From contig NC_081545.1 of NCBI RefSeq assembly GCF_901000735.1, positions 18,383,335 through 18,447,334 on the forward strand: a DNA stretch of 64,000 nt. Reading direction: 5' to 3'. The notes under the pieces were generated by a model. The model worked only from the letters and a program-made list of their open reading frames with translations, did not search any database and was not told the origin of the DNA. The stretch's first letter is position 1; each line of letters opens with the position of its first letter. Shown piece by piece: positions 22,614 through 33,464 of the stretch. Made by a program: the position numbers and the translations under genes. The stretch comes from Corylus avellana. Its lineage: Eukaryota > Streptophyta > Magnoliopsida > Fagales > Betulaceae.

Positions 22614-23765
22614 CATCCCCCAACTTACATATTGCTAGTCCCTTAGCAATACAAAACAGAAAATAAATTGAAAACAAAAAGATAAATCCAGCTTTCGTGG
22701 GATGTATGGTTGCATTTAGCGTATGCAACAAGCCTTTTAAACCCCTAGGAATTCCCTAGAAGACGAGTGAAGTCTCGTGAGGGTTTTCCAGGAATGATAC
22801 CCACAAACATTTTATAACCATGTAATCCCCAAGAATGCAAGATCATGACCATCATGGTTCTCAATCATTAATAAGCTTAATAAAACAAACACCATCTTCA
22901 CAATTTCAGGAACCATAAATTATCTCCAATCATGGCAATTATGAAGCGTTACAAGATTCAACAATTGTATGTGAACTCAACACATAGTCAAGGGATTTCA
23001 AAACTAATCTCAATCATGCATGGATCAATACTCAAAATTCATTGGACTCCCTATCGGATAAAACGACCAAGGCAACAATTTCCTCTTCTTTTTTTTTTTT
23101 TTTTTTTAAGCTCACTTAGCTCCCTTAAGCTTTCTGATTGACCCAGTTATCGGGTGTTAGGCCAATGACTCCCAAACCAGATGGTTTCAGGGCATTAGAT
23201 GTAAAGACACCCCTAAGAGCTTACTAACCCGGGTCAAAAAGGCTACAAAGCTAAACTACTTTTTTTTTTTTTTTCTTTCTTTCTTTTTCAATCAAACCAA
23301 ACTTCTCACTTTTTAATGCGAACACTCACTGCTTAATGAGGCAAGATGTCCGGTTACTTGGTGGAAAGTTTAAAATGATTTTTTTATTTTTTTTATTTTT
23401 TAATTTATGCCAAGGTCATTTTCCCAATAAGTTACCCAATAACATTTCGAATATTAAAACCAGACATTATTGATTCTAGATTTTATACCCCACACTACAT
23501 ACTAGTGTGCATGTGAAAATCAAATTGAAACAAGTAATATTGCATGCTGCCAATGAAAGTAACACAGTTTTAATTCCTTAATCAAGTGATCAAGCGTTTG
23601 TCATATTAAGCCCATCAATGAATTTCAAATCATAACAGGAAAATCAATTGCATGCTCAGAATTAACATATACGCCCACACCCCCCAACTTAAAATGCACA
23701 ATGTCCTCAGTGTGTGGAAAACAACAATAAATCAAGTGCAAGGGATAGAAGTACCTGACCTATCA
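22614..23765 (-). other. 3' UTR of the Athila element
   Basis: Begins on the minus strand after the 3' ORF stop at 23766 and ends in a G-rich purine tract (GTTGGGGGATG, 22614-22626) next to the LTR. Contains the same non-coding phrases as 11461-12904 and 34431-35821 (e.g. minus-strand CCATCTGGTTTGGGAGTCAT at about 23165-23184) plus T/A homopolymers at 23088-23106 and 23262-23274. No coding potential seen. Confidence 0.75.
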
Positions 23766-24907
23766 CTATGGCGCAGAAGAAGATGCCCCTGTAGCAGGTG
23801 GCAGCCGTGCTAAAATGGCGCACAGCAGTTCTTGTTGGGCTTCAAATCTTTCATCAGCCTGGCTCCTGTCCTCCGCCCTCTGGGTAGCAAGCTCAGATCG
23901 GATCTCCCGCAGTTCCTTCTAGAGGGACTCATAGTGTGACATGGTCAGAGTGACGGTTGCTGCCGCTCCCTCTCTGTCGACCGGCTCAACTGCAGGTGGC
24001 TCATTCGGCTTCTCTAACGACCTCAACTGCTGTAGGATCCCGACGCCGTCTCGGCATGTGGGAATAACTCTGGTTCCACTGGATCAGGCCAAACTGGGGG
24101 TGTGCAGAGATCGGCCCATCAGCGGGAGTACCCTCAACGCCGCGGGTCTAAAGGATATGGGTGAGGAGAAAAGGGAATGGAAGTCCCCATGAAGACGAGC
24201 CCTGAGTGCACCGCACAATCACCCCGTCCCAAAACTTGTGTATCTGATCCCAAATGAGCTGGGGGATGGAAATCCAAAAGCCTCTCTGAAAGGCATAGAG
24301 GGCCGCGAGGAAGGGGCAGCGCCTCTGAGTCTTGTGTCCAAAGGGACACACATTCCGCTGCAAAATGAAGTCCACAAACCACAGGTGGGAAGGTAGCAGG
24401 ACCTTGCTTGTACAGTTGCGGAGGTCATCGGTGTAGCGGCCGCGGCAGATGTCGTCCACAATATATTGCAATGTGAGATCGGTCGGTAGGTCGGAGTACC
24501 GAAGGGAGCCATCCCGAGCCAAAATGTCAGACGGGCAATCATGTGAACATTGCGAAGTAGTAGCAATGTCGTTGGTGGTCAGCTCAACGACCATGCCCGC
24601 CACTGATGAAGAGAGGATGCCCGGCCGAGTACAGTCATATTGTGAGATGGGAATAAAATTCCAGGACCAGCCCTTCGTAAGCAACGGGGCTGACTGGCTG
24701 GAACAGTGCAGTGAGGCCGCGTCGTTGACATTCTTTGACCGCCCACTTTGTTGCTTGGAGGCTACGGAAGTCGGTGTCGACGGCAAATGAGGTCTCCAAG
24801 ATGAGCTTTCGTTCCTTCCCACGGCGTGGTAACGGCTGGGATGGGGCCTCGGGGGTGACATCTCGAGCAGGGGAAGACCGGGAGGTGGAAGCGGTGGCCG
24901 GAAGCAT
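23766..24907 (-). pseudogene. Athila 3' ORF (env position), plant-transposon-type domain, frameshifted
   Basis: I take the ATG at 24907 (MLPATASTSRSSPARD) as start. The first part reads on through CQRRGLTALFQPVSP and YEGLVLEFYSHLTI to about 24640, where the frame must change by one base. The second part continues VAGMVVELTTNDIA, LQYIVDDICRGRYTDDLRN and SWGLPFPFLLTHIL (to about 24148). Another frame change leads to a charged, coiled-coil-like tail (REIRSELATQRAEDRSQADE) with the stop at 23766-23768. The EFY(S/A)NL block and the following segments resemble the PF20167-type domain also seen at 7909-15012. It occupies the position of the env-like ORF of Athila elements, but I see no signal peptide or membrane segment. 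Confidence 0.7.
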
Positions 24908-24999
24908 GATGTTGCTTCGTTGAGGCCTTTTGTCAAGCACCTGGTGGGCACCTCAAAAGGACAGTGGTTGAAAACCATGTGGCTTGGCTGCCCAACCCC

Positions 25000-25025
25000 C
25001 TGCAAAAAGAAGAGAAACCAACATA
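25000..25025 (-). promoter_or_regulatory. Candidate 3' splice site before the 3' ORF
   Basis: Minus strand GTTTCTCTTCTTTTTGCAG followed by GGGGTT; a near-ideal pyrimidine tract and CAG, about 93 nt before the chosen ATG at 24907. Env-position ORFs of Athila-type elements have been proposed to be made from spliced RNA; here only the acceptor-like site is visible. Confidence 0.45.
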
Positions 25026-25078
25026 GAGCAGTCCGTGTGTGGCGGGGCACTAACGGACTGCGATTTCCACACAAAATT

Positions 25079-25335
25079 TGAAAGAAATTGGGGCTTGGTG
25101 GGGATTTTGGGGAAAGGGGAATGGGGAAGAAAAGATGGGGCCGGGGAGGGAGAAAGAGAATGGGGAAAGGTCGGTTGTGCGGCGGCCGTAGGGGGTACGG
25201 TGGTGGTGAGGTGGCATGTGGTGGAGGTTCGGTGGTGGGTGAGCGCAGTGCGGGGTTGCTGGACGAAGTGGGTGCGTGGGGGATATGGCGCTTGGAGGGG
25301 GGGATTGGGGAAAAGAAAGAGGAAAGGGGCGTGAC
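25079..25335. repeat. Purine-rich (plus strand) GC-rich tract
   Basis: About 250 bases dominated by GGGG, GGAAAGGGG and GGTGG on the plus strand, and so C/T-rich in the sense of the element. Long overlapping ORFs here (25088-25678, 24984-25334, 25050-25478) are compositional. It could form G-quadruplexes or serve as a long pyrimidine tract ahead of the splice site. Confidence 0.6.
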
Positions 25336-25364
25336 CTTAAAAGGTCACGTGAGGCCCCTGAATG

Positions 25365-25590
25365 AGTGCGCACGGGCGGCACTAGCGTGCACTCGATCGC
25401 ACTTGCGCAGAGGTTGGAGTGGATGGGCGGAGGTACGCTCGAGCGCTCTGGAAGGTGCGCTCGAGCATACTCGTGCAAGTGTGTGGCAGTATGGATCTGC
25501 TGCGCTCGATCCCACGCAGGGTGGGCTCGAGCACAGGCCCGTGTTCTGGGATCAAGCGCACAGTGGGTGCGCTCGAGCCCAAGGTATCAG
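25365..25590. repeat. GCGCTCGAGCGC array after pol
   Basis: About nine copies of words such as GTACGCTCGAGCGCTC, GGTGCGCTCGAGC, TGCGCTCGATCCCACG and GGTGCGCTCGAGCCC immediately downstream of the pol stop at 25595 (minus sense). Confidence 0.85.
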
Positions 25591-25594
25591 TGCC

Positions 25595-27557
25595 CTAATT
25601 AGAAAAATAAACAGGATCCGTCAAATCGACGGATTCCACGTCTGTACCTGGCTCGAAGTTCTGAATGCAGGGCTTTAACCTCTGACCGTTGACCTTGAAC
25701 AAAGTGCATCCTTTGCGTCTCGCAATTTGATGGCGCCATGGGGTGACACTGAGGTGACTATGAAGGGGCCTTCCCATCTGGAGCGAAGCTTCCTAGGAAA
25801 AAGCCGGAGTTTGGAATTGAAAAGCCATACCTTCTAGTCCGGTACAAATGTCTTGGGCAAGATATGTTTGTTATGAAAAGCCTTAGTCTGCTCCTTATAA
25901 AGGCGAGCACTATCATAGGCATCTCGCCGCAGCTCCTCCAACTCTGTCAACTGAAGTTCCCAGTGGGGACCGGCTGCTTTCATGTCGAAATTGAACTGCT
26001 TGATTGCCCACAGAGCCTTGTGTTCTAATTCCACAGGGAGATGACATGTCTTGCCATATACCAGCCTATAGGGAGACATTCCAATGGGGGTTTTGTATGC
26101 TTTGCGGTAGGCCCATAATGCATAATTGAGGCGCAAGGACCAATCCTTTCGGTTTGGCCTAACCGTCTTCTCCAGAATATGCTTAATTTTCCGGTTAGAA
26201 GCTTCCACTTGGCCACTTGTTTGAGGATGGTAAGGAGTGGCTACCTTATGTGTGACGGAGTACTTGAGAAGCAAGGCTTTGAAAAACCGATTGCAAAAGT
26301 GTCTACCTCCATCATTGATGATCGCCCGAGGAGTACCAAATCTGCTGAAGATGTTGGCTTGAAGGAATTTCACCACAACCTTATGATCATTGGTCTTTGT
26401 GGCAATGGCTTCTACCTACTTAGAGACATAATCTACTCCTACCAACATGTACTCATGTCCACAAGATGGTGGGAAGGGTCCCATGAAGTCGATACCCCAG
26501 ACATCAAAAATCTCGACAATGAGGATGGGGTTCAATGGCATCATGTCCCTCCGAGACATAGCTCCTAGGCGCTGACATCTCTCACAAGCTTGGCAGAATT
26601 CATAGGCATCTTTGAACAAGGTGGGCCATGTGAATCCGCATTGTAGAACCTTGGCTGCTGTCTTCTTGGCTCTGAAATGTCCTCCACAAGCTAGAGAGTG
26701 GCAGAATGTGAGAACACTGGAAAATTCACTCTCAGGGACACAGCGTCGGATGATCTGATCAGCACAATACTTGAACAACTCCGGATCTTCCCAAAAATAG
26801 AATCGAACCTGCTTGAAGAAGCGGTCCTTATCTTGCTTAGACCAATGAGAAGGAATCCGTCTTGTAGCTAGATAATTAACAATATCGGCATACCATGGTG
26901 GACTTCTCGGAGTGATTTCAAATAATTGCTCATCTGGGAAAGAGTCATGAACAGGAATCGGCTGGGGTGTCTCCAATAAAATTCGTGATAGATCGTCGGC
27001 AACAACATTCTCAGTACCCTTATTGTCCCGAATCTCAATATCAAATTCTTGCAGAAGTAATATCCAGCGGATCAATCGGGGCTTTGTTTCCTTCTTGGCT
27101 AGCAAATGTCGCAAAGTAGCATGATCCAAAAAAATGATAACCTTTGATCCTAGAAGATATGAATGGAACTTATCCAGAGCAAAGACCACAACTAGCAATT
27201 CTTTCTCGGTGGTTGTGTAACTGACTTGAGCATCCATGAGAGTCTTGCTAGCATAATAAATGACATGAGGAAGCTTGCCTACCCGTTGTCCCAAAACTGC
27301 TCTCACAGCATAGTCAGACGCATCGCACATGATTTCAAAGGGCAAAGACCAGTCAGGAGGCTACAAGATGGGAGCAGAAGATAACAGAGCCCGGAGCTTC
27401 TGGAATTCCTCGTGACATGCTTAATCAAAGTGAAAAGAGGCATCCTTAGCAAGTAAGTTACATAAGGGCCTTGAAATTTTACTAAAGTCCATAATGAAGC
27501 GGCGGTAGAAGCCGGCATGCCCTAGGAAGGTACGGATCTGCTTCACTAAAGTAGGCG
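25595..27557 (-). pseudogene. pol: Athila-type Pol: RT end, RNase H, integrase
   Basis: Minus strand from 27557: RT thumb/connection (KQIRTFLGHAGFYRRFIMDF), RNase H ([57 protein letters not shown]), linker [13 protein letters not shown]...WYADIVNYL, integrase zinc domain (H..ACGGH...CQACERC), and core with D ([10 protein letters not shown]), D ([12 protein letters not shown]) and E ([20 protein letters not shown]). The tail reads [18 protein letters not shown] and, after a frameshift near 25705, [10 protein letters not shown], ending at 25595. Damage: a stop near 27425, an in-frame stop at 26416-26418, a stop at 25834-25836, and the late frameshift. Catalytic residues of integrase are kept. 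RT palm and fingers are absent. Confidence 0.92.
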
Positions 27558-28150
27558 GCAGTAGATTTTCAATTAAAATAACTAAATAAGTAATGAGAGA
27601 GCAAATGTTAAAACAGATTCATGAGTTCTAAGTTCTGACATAGCAAATAATTTTAATCAATTAATTTTCAAAAATCAGAATCACAGATAGGCAAAGCAAA
27701 CATTTTAACATAACAGAAACATAGCTCTAACATAGCAGTTCGTGCTAACAGAATCATAGCTCTGACATAGCAAATAATTTTAATCTATTAATTTTAAAAA
27801 AAAAAATCAGAATAATAAATAGACATAGCAAACATTTTAAGATAACAGAAACATAGTTCTAACATAGCAAATAATTTTAATCTATTAATTTTAAAAAATT
27901 AGAATCATAGATAGACATAGCAAACATTTTAAGATAATAGAATCATAGTTTTAACATAACAAATAATTTTAATCAATTAATTTTAAAAAATCAGAATCAT
28001 AGATAGACATAGCAAACATTTTAACATAACAGAATCATAGTCCTAACATAGCAATTCATGTTAACAGATTTATAACGTAGCAATTGATGTTAACATAGCA
28101 ACTTATAACATAGCAATTCATGTATTTATAACATAGCAATTAATGAAAAC
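27558..28150. repeat. Tandem repeat of about 95-125 bp, four units
   Basis: Units start with TAGCAAATAATTTTAATC at 27641, 27768, 27865 and 27957 (the last as TAACAAATAATTTT) and contain ACATAGCAAACATTTTAA and CAGAATCATAG. Further partial units (CATAGCAATTCATGTTAACA) run to about 28150. It begins where the Athila pol is cut. Confidence 0.8.
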
Positions 28151-29200
28151 AGACGGAACAAGTTTCTTTTAAAAAAAACCTGAAACTTCAAGCAAATGAA
28201 ATTGTTGCAGCTTGCAAATTCAGTGCTACCAGACTCCCTGAAATGATGAAATTAGCAACATTAGTTACTGGTTAGTAAATTTTTGAACAACGAAAACAGT
28301 AAACTAGAATGGAATAATAAATTAAGAATACTCGAAAAATATAAAAAGTTCGGATTAGGGTTCAGGAAAAAAAACTCAACTTAAAGTTAAAGGCAAAAGA
28401 GGCTCTTCAGAAGTCAGAATGTTTTCTGGTTTGAATCTCGTTAGTAAGCAGCAAGCCAGAGCAAACAAATACAAACAAGTCGAGTAACGTGCAAGGAAAT
28501 CTTGCATACATGATGCATCAGGTTCATACACTCAAGTATCTAAGGGGGATGGATCATGGGGGGATTTAGGAATGAATAAAAAAATGGTAAGAGAGTACTT
28601 GATAGCCCAGTACTCGATTTCCATTTCCATCACAGTCACATCACGAGCAATCATCTTTGTCTCTTCCACACCACAACCAAAAAAGTCACAGAACAGAAGC
28701 ACAGTTGAAAACTTGAAAAAACACAAATAATCACATAAAAACAATGTAAATAAGATAAGAAAATGAGGATTAGGCGGCGAGATTGGACGGGTTAGGAGAA
28801 CTTTTCTGGTTCGCAGTAGCAGCGATTCACGCGATTGATCAAGAGAGTTTGGCTCACAAAACTTGTACGAGTGGCTAGAAAGCCATTAGATGGATAGCAG
28901 ATGATCCATCAACGGCTCGATTGAGGATCTGATTCATCTGAAACGAACGGGGTGTAGGTAGGGGGTTGAGAAGGATTTATTGCAAGCATTCAAGTATTCA
29001 ACCAACCACGAATCCATGATGGGATATGCATTGAATGCTCCCTCTCTTCGTTTCAAACTCTCAAGTCTCAATCGTTTCTGCCTCTCTGGTTAGCCTGGTT
29101 ACTAGCTGGTTAGGGTTCTAAGTGAAATGGAGACATGGAGAATGGAGAGAAGAAAGCAAGCAACTGACGGACCGAGTGTGAGAGGAGACTAGAGAGTTCT
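28151..29200. other. Unclassified single-copy-looking sequence
   Basis: No LTR ends, inverted repeats or recognised domain. A 70-codon minus-strand ORF (28532-28744: MIARDVTVMEMEIEYWAIKY in its second half) looks less repetitive than its surroundings but matches nothing I know. It could be a captured gene fragment or chance. Confidence 0.3.
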
Positions 29201-30310
29201 AGATGATTTTTAGGTTAGTTTTTTCTCAAACAAGTCCTAGCCGTTGGATCTGATTTCAATTTTAGTAATGAACGGTTGGATTTGATCCAATCTTTGTCAA
29301 TTTTTCCTAGCATGCCGCGTGTCCCACTTATACATTTATAAGTTTTTAATCCAATACGGCCATGTCTAATAAATTCTCGTGTAACCCTTTCAGATAGTCC
29401 GTCGATTATATAGATCAAATTAGTGATTTTATTTGAGTTGTTCGATCAGTTAATTCTAGCAAGCTTACTTTGCCCTGCGGAACGGTAGATTACTCTCAGA
29501 TTAGGCGTGGTATCCAACTGTCGTCCATTAGAGTGATCTAACGGCTAAAGTTTAATCGCCAAAAATTGGACGGCTGAAATACAAGTCAGACGTATCAGTC
29601 TTGATTGTCGTGCTTGCGTGAAGAAATGAGACTGGAAATTAATCCACCGCATGCGTGAGTTGGTCAATCTGGTGCAATCTATACTCAATATTTCATCTTG
29701 ACCGTTTAATCATGTTTTTGATTTTTTGATTTATTTCATAACGTTGGATTAGTGAGCTCATCAGACGAATCGGAGCACCAAATAACTATCACGCGTAGGC
29801 ATGCGTTACAGCTTGCTTCCATTTTCTCAATCCAACGGTTCAGGTTTAATCTCCAAAAAATGGACGGCTGGAAATAAATGTTGCACAATCGAGGCGCGTC
29901 AGTCTGGCTCACTGTGCATTGCATGCAAAAAGAGAAGGCCGGAAGTGATTCTCTGCTGCGTGAATTAATTGAATCCGGTTTCAGTTGTGAAAAATAATTT
30001 TTTTTTACCGTTGATTATGATCTTAAACGTTTCATTTAATTTATGACCGTTCGATTAATAAGCTCATGGTGTTATGCGGAACACCAGACACATATCTCAG
30101 CAGGGGTGGTATACAGCTGCCGTCCACTTTGCAGATCGAACGGCTATGGAATAATGCCAATTAATCGAACGGATAAGATTGACCTAGGTAAACGTTTAGA
30201 TATTTTCAAAATTCAAAAAAATTGAATTATCCCGTGTGCACAATTATATGTGAGCTCGCCTCTCCGTTTTCCCATAAATGATCTAAACCGTTGATCTTTA
30301 GTAACATTTC
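29200..30310. repeat. Degenerate tandem repeat of about 300 bp with CCGTTGGAT/AACGGCT words
   Basis: Three to four diverged units. Corresponding points are TGCGGAAC at 29477, CGGAGCACC at 29770 and TGCGGAACACC at 30077, spaced about 290-310 bp. Each unit carries ACCGTT(T/G)(A/G)AT, TCTAACGGCT or TCGAACGGCT, and TGGACGGCTG words, i.e. both orientations of a CCGTT(G/C)GAT-like near-palindrome. No coding potential. Confidence 0.65.
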
Positions 30311-30600
30311 AATCAATTCAACCACAACCATTTATTTAAGTTAACAAGTTGTTAGTTATAGTACCCTAAAAAAAACTCTAAACGTCTGTTTGGTTTTTTT
30401 TTTTTTTCCTGAAAAACGTGTGTTTGGAGTCTTTCAAGTTTGGACCAATACCATTATTTTAGAACTATGAAGATACATTTGTTAGGAATTAATAGCATTG
30501 TTAGGAATTTATTAGGAATTAATTAATACATTTGAAGATACATAACTCTAAACTATGAAGATACGGGATACCATTATTTTACAATGGTTCTACACTTTTA
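30311..30600. other. AT-rich spacer
   Basis: Short direct repeats of TTAGGAATTAAT near 30483-30525 and a poly-T run at 30396-30408; nothing else recognised. Confidence 0.4.
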
Positions 30601-30964
30601 GTTTATAGGAATTAACAGCTGATGATTATTATTATTATTATGATTATTATTATTATTATTAACTAATTAATTGGACATTGGACATTAAACTTATAAATAA
30701 TAACATAGTCTATCCTCTATACAATGTTTGTTATACACTTATACTATACCCTTAAATCTTAATTAATTAACTGTACACACATTGAACCTATGAATATGAT
30801 TATTATTATTATTATTATTAACTAATTAATTGGACATTGGACATTGGACATTAAACCTATAAATAATAATATAGTCTATACTCTATACAATGTTAGTTGT
30901 ACACTTATACTATACCCTTAAATCTTAATTAATTAATTATACACACATTGAACATATGAATATG

Positions 30965-31001
<37 letters not shown>

Positions 31002-31862
31002 AATTAATTGGACATTGGACATTGGACATTAAACCTATAAATAATAACATAGTCTATACTCTATACAATGTTAGTTATACACTTATACTATACCCTTAAA
31101 TCTTAATTAATTAATTGTACACACATTGAACCTATGAATATGATTATTATTATGATTATTATTATTATTATTACTATTATTATTATTATTAACTAATTAA
31201 TTGGACATTGGACATTGGACATTAAACTTATAAATAATAACATAGTCTATACTCTATACAATGTTAGTTATACACTTATACTATACACTTAAATCTTAAT
31301 TAATTAATTGTACACACATTGAACCTATGACTATGATTATTATTATTATTATTATTAACTAATTAATTAGACATTGGACATTGGACATTAAACCTATAAA
31401 TAATAACATAGTCTATACTCTATACAATATTAGTTACCTATAAATAATAACATAGTCTATACTCTATACAATGTTAGTTATACACTTATACTATACCCTT
31501 AAATCTTAATTAATTAATTGTACACACATTGAACCTATGAATATGATTATTATTATTATTATTATTATTAACTAATTAAGTGGACATTGGACATTAAACT
31601 TATAAATAATAACATAGTCTATACTCTATACAATGTTAGTTATATACTTAAACTATACCCTTAAATCTTAATTAATTAATTGTACACACATTGAACCTAT
31701 GAAGATGATTATTATTATTATTATTATTAACTAATTAATTGGACACTGGACATTGGACATTAAACCTTTAAATAATAACATAGTCCATATAATGTTAGTC
31801 ATACTATAGCCTTAGATCATAATTAGTTAATTGTATACATATTGAAGCTATGATTATTATTG
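30601..31862. repeat. Minisatellite of about 160-210 bp with embedded (ATT)n
   Basis: Seven units beginning AACTAATTAATTGGACATTGG at 30661, 30820, 30998, 31191, 31357, 31570 and 31729, each with CATAGTCTATACTCTATACA, CTTAATTAATTAATTGTACAC and a variable (ATT/ATG)n run. Unit length varies with the ATT count and with an internal duplication of about 46 bp near 31390-31480. Confidence 0.92.
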
Positions 31863-31899
31863 ATTAATAACATGGTTAATTTTTTTTCTAGTTACATTG

Positions 31900-32270
31900 A
31901 CGTGTGGGTCAGATGATAAAACGGGTTGAGCTCAAGAGCCCTAAACAAGTCGGGCGAGCCGGGCGATTATCGAGTTAAACGTGTCGAGCTCACGATCTCT
32001 TAACGAGCTCAGGCGATTATCAAGTTAAACGAGTCGAGCTCACAATCCCTATACGAGCTCGGGCGAGCCTGCCGATCTCGAGTTAAACGAGTCGAACTCA
32101 CGAGCCCCCGTCGAGCTTAATCGAGCGAGCCGGGTATGTGTCACTAGCTAATCGAGCGAGTTTCAATAGTAACGAGCGAGCTTGTACAATGTCGAGCTCG
32201 AGTTCAGGTTGAGCTTAGTCGATCGGGTAGCGAGCGAGCTGTCGAGTGTGTCGGCTCATTTACAGCCCTA
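31900..32270. mobile_element. hAT-type element end, GAGCTCGAGC-rich, truncated
   Basis: Filled with CGAGC, GAGCTC and GTCGAGCTCAC words and ending GGCTCATTTACAGCCCTA at 32270. The same kind of terminus (TTAACAGCCCTA) closes the complete element at 50904-51871. No matching left end (TAGGGCTGTAAA) is visible upstream, so it is truncated. It directly abuts an F1 LTR fragment at 32271. Confidence 0.65.
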
Positions 32271-32538
32271 GGCATATTGTTATATTAATTGAGCATAATT
32301 AGTGGTGGATATCAAAGCCATGCCTTCACCTTTATTTTATCTTTATATCTTTTTATTTCTTTTTCACAATATCAATTTAGTGACAAATTGATATTTTTAA
32401 TTAATTCTAAACAAAATCACAATCTCCGTGGGTTCGACCTCGTACTTGCTGCACTATACTATTGTTTTGATCTTGTGCACTTGCAAGTTAAAACGTACTA
32501 AATATTATCTATTAATTTATGTAGTATTTGGTACAACA
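32271..32538 (+). mobile_element. 5' LTR remnant, family F1
   Basis: Corresponds to the last 268 bp of the 3' LTR (37014-37281): the same GGCATATTGTTATATTAATTG start and GGTACAACA end. Confidence 0.88.
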
Positions 32539-32545
32539 AGTTTTT

Positions 32546-32562
32546 TGCGCCGTTGCCGGGGA
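32546..32562 (+). other. Primer-binding site (tRNA-Asp type)
   Basis: TGCGCCGTTGCCGGGGA; identical to the Athila-type site apart from one missing G near the 5' end. Confidence 0.88.
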
Positions 32563-32654
32563 TTGTTTGATTTTGTTCGGAATTTTTTCCTTTAGTTTAT
32601 TTTTGTTTTAATTTAGATTTAATTTTCTGTTTTTTTCGTAGTTACTATTCTGCC

Positions 32655-32722
32655 TCTGGAGGTGCGAACGATCGCCAACCAGGGCGATCGTTCGCACCTC
32701 ACAGTGCGATCGATCGCACATC
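32655..32722. repeat. GCGATCG palindrome array in the leader
   Basis: GGTGCGAACGATCGCC, GGCGATCGTTCGCACC and GTGCGATCGATCGCAC in under 70 bases; the second is almost the reverse complement of the first. Same place as in the element at 8300. Confidence 0.85.
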
Positions 32723-32867
32723 CAGAGAACAGCACAGTACTGCGATAATTATAGATCTGATTTTTTTTCTTTTGTTTTATGCAGGGTCAGTTGAGTCTGC
32801 ATCTTCGTAAGTCTTTAATTTTGTTTTTATTTTCCCTTTTTATCTCTTGTTATTTTTACTTTCACAC

Positions 32868-33305
32868 ATGTGGGGCGGCACTCCGATACCCCATGGACCA
32901 TGTTCTTTATGCCATAACCCTTATCATCATGTTAGAGAATGTCTTATAATGAGACAAATTTCTAACAAAATTAATGGGCATAAGAACACACCGTTCTCTA
33001 GACTGGGGAATGACAACTATCTTGATTCCTGCAACCCAACCTGGAGCCAACAGTCAAATTTCTTGTGGCATGCTCAAGCTCCTAGAAATCATTCATATTC
33101 CTCTCATCCGGATCCACCACTACAAGATCAGCTGGCTGCCATGCAGAAGGCATTCCTTATGCTTATAAACGCCATGACTTCTCAGAACATCTCTCCCAAT
33201 CAGCCAGCCACCCAATTCCAGGTATGTGCCACATGTTCTCATTTTGATCATTCTACTGAAACGTGTCCTTTGTATTTATCTACAAATCAGGAGCAAGAGT
33301 CATGA
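32868..33305 (+). CDS. gag: Gag-like protein with two zinc knuckles (N-terminal ORF)
   Basis: Starts at the ATG at 32868 (MWGGTPIPHGPC), homologous to the start at 1063. Two CX2CX4HX4C knuckles are visible: C-SL-C-HNPY-H-HVRE-C at residues 12-25 and C-AT-C-SHFD-H-STET-C at residues 120-133. Between them is a Ser/Pro/His-rich stretch and a possible helix (LQDQLAAMQKAFLMLINAM). CCHC knuckles bind nucleic acid in retroelement nucleocapsids. A stop at 33303-33305 separates it from the next ORF in the same element; a Gln-rich repeat (QQQFMTSQQQ-like) lies in the gap. This is the best preserved Gag copy in the window, though still only 145 codons before the stop. Confidence 0.8.
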   Translation: MWGGTPIPHGPCSLCHNPYHHVRECLIMRQISNKINGHKNTPFSRLGNDNYLDSCNPTWSQQSNFLWHAQAPRNHSYSSHPDPPLQDQLAAMQKAFLMLINAMTSQNISPNQPATQFQVCATCSHFDHSTETCPLYLSTNQEQES

Positions 33306-33464
33306 CTGAATAGACTGAAGGGTATGATACACACCCTAGTGACTTCTCAACAGTAGTTCATGACTTCTCAACAACAGTTCATGACCTCACAACAGCAATT
33401 CACGGCTGATCAAAAATAATTCAATACAAAGACTGACCAAGCCATTCAAAGACTGGAAGTACAA

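Larger units (their letters stand above)
21053..27557 (-). mobile_element. 5'-truncated autonomous Athila-type element
   Basis: Minus strand, in order: RT C-terminus, RNase H and integrase (27557-25595), GCGCTCGAGCGC array, 3' ORF (24907-23766), 3' UTR, polypurine tract (about 22615-22630) and 3' LTR (22613-21053). Gag, protease, most of RT and the 5' LTR are missing; the element breaks off inside RT at about 27557. This is the only enzyme-coding Athila-type element in the window and therefore shows what the short elements have lost. Confidence 0.88.

Noticed and set aside
24148..25074. The 308-codon ORF taken as one protein
   Set aside because: Its first half is in a different frame from the conserved EFYSHL segment; the real gene switches frame near 24640.
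25088..25678. A 196-codon plus-strand ORF and overlapping long ORFs
   Set aside because: They arise from the G-rich tract and the GCGCTCGAGC array antisense to Athila sequence; composition is Gly/Arg/Trp repeats without any domain.
28532..28744. Possible host exon (70 codons)
   Set aside because: No recognisable domain and no supporting neighbouring exon; kept only as part of an unclassified stretch.
30661..31862. CRISPR-like spaced repeats
   Set aside because: The 'spacers' are also repeated, units are 160-210 bp, and the genome is a plant.
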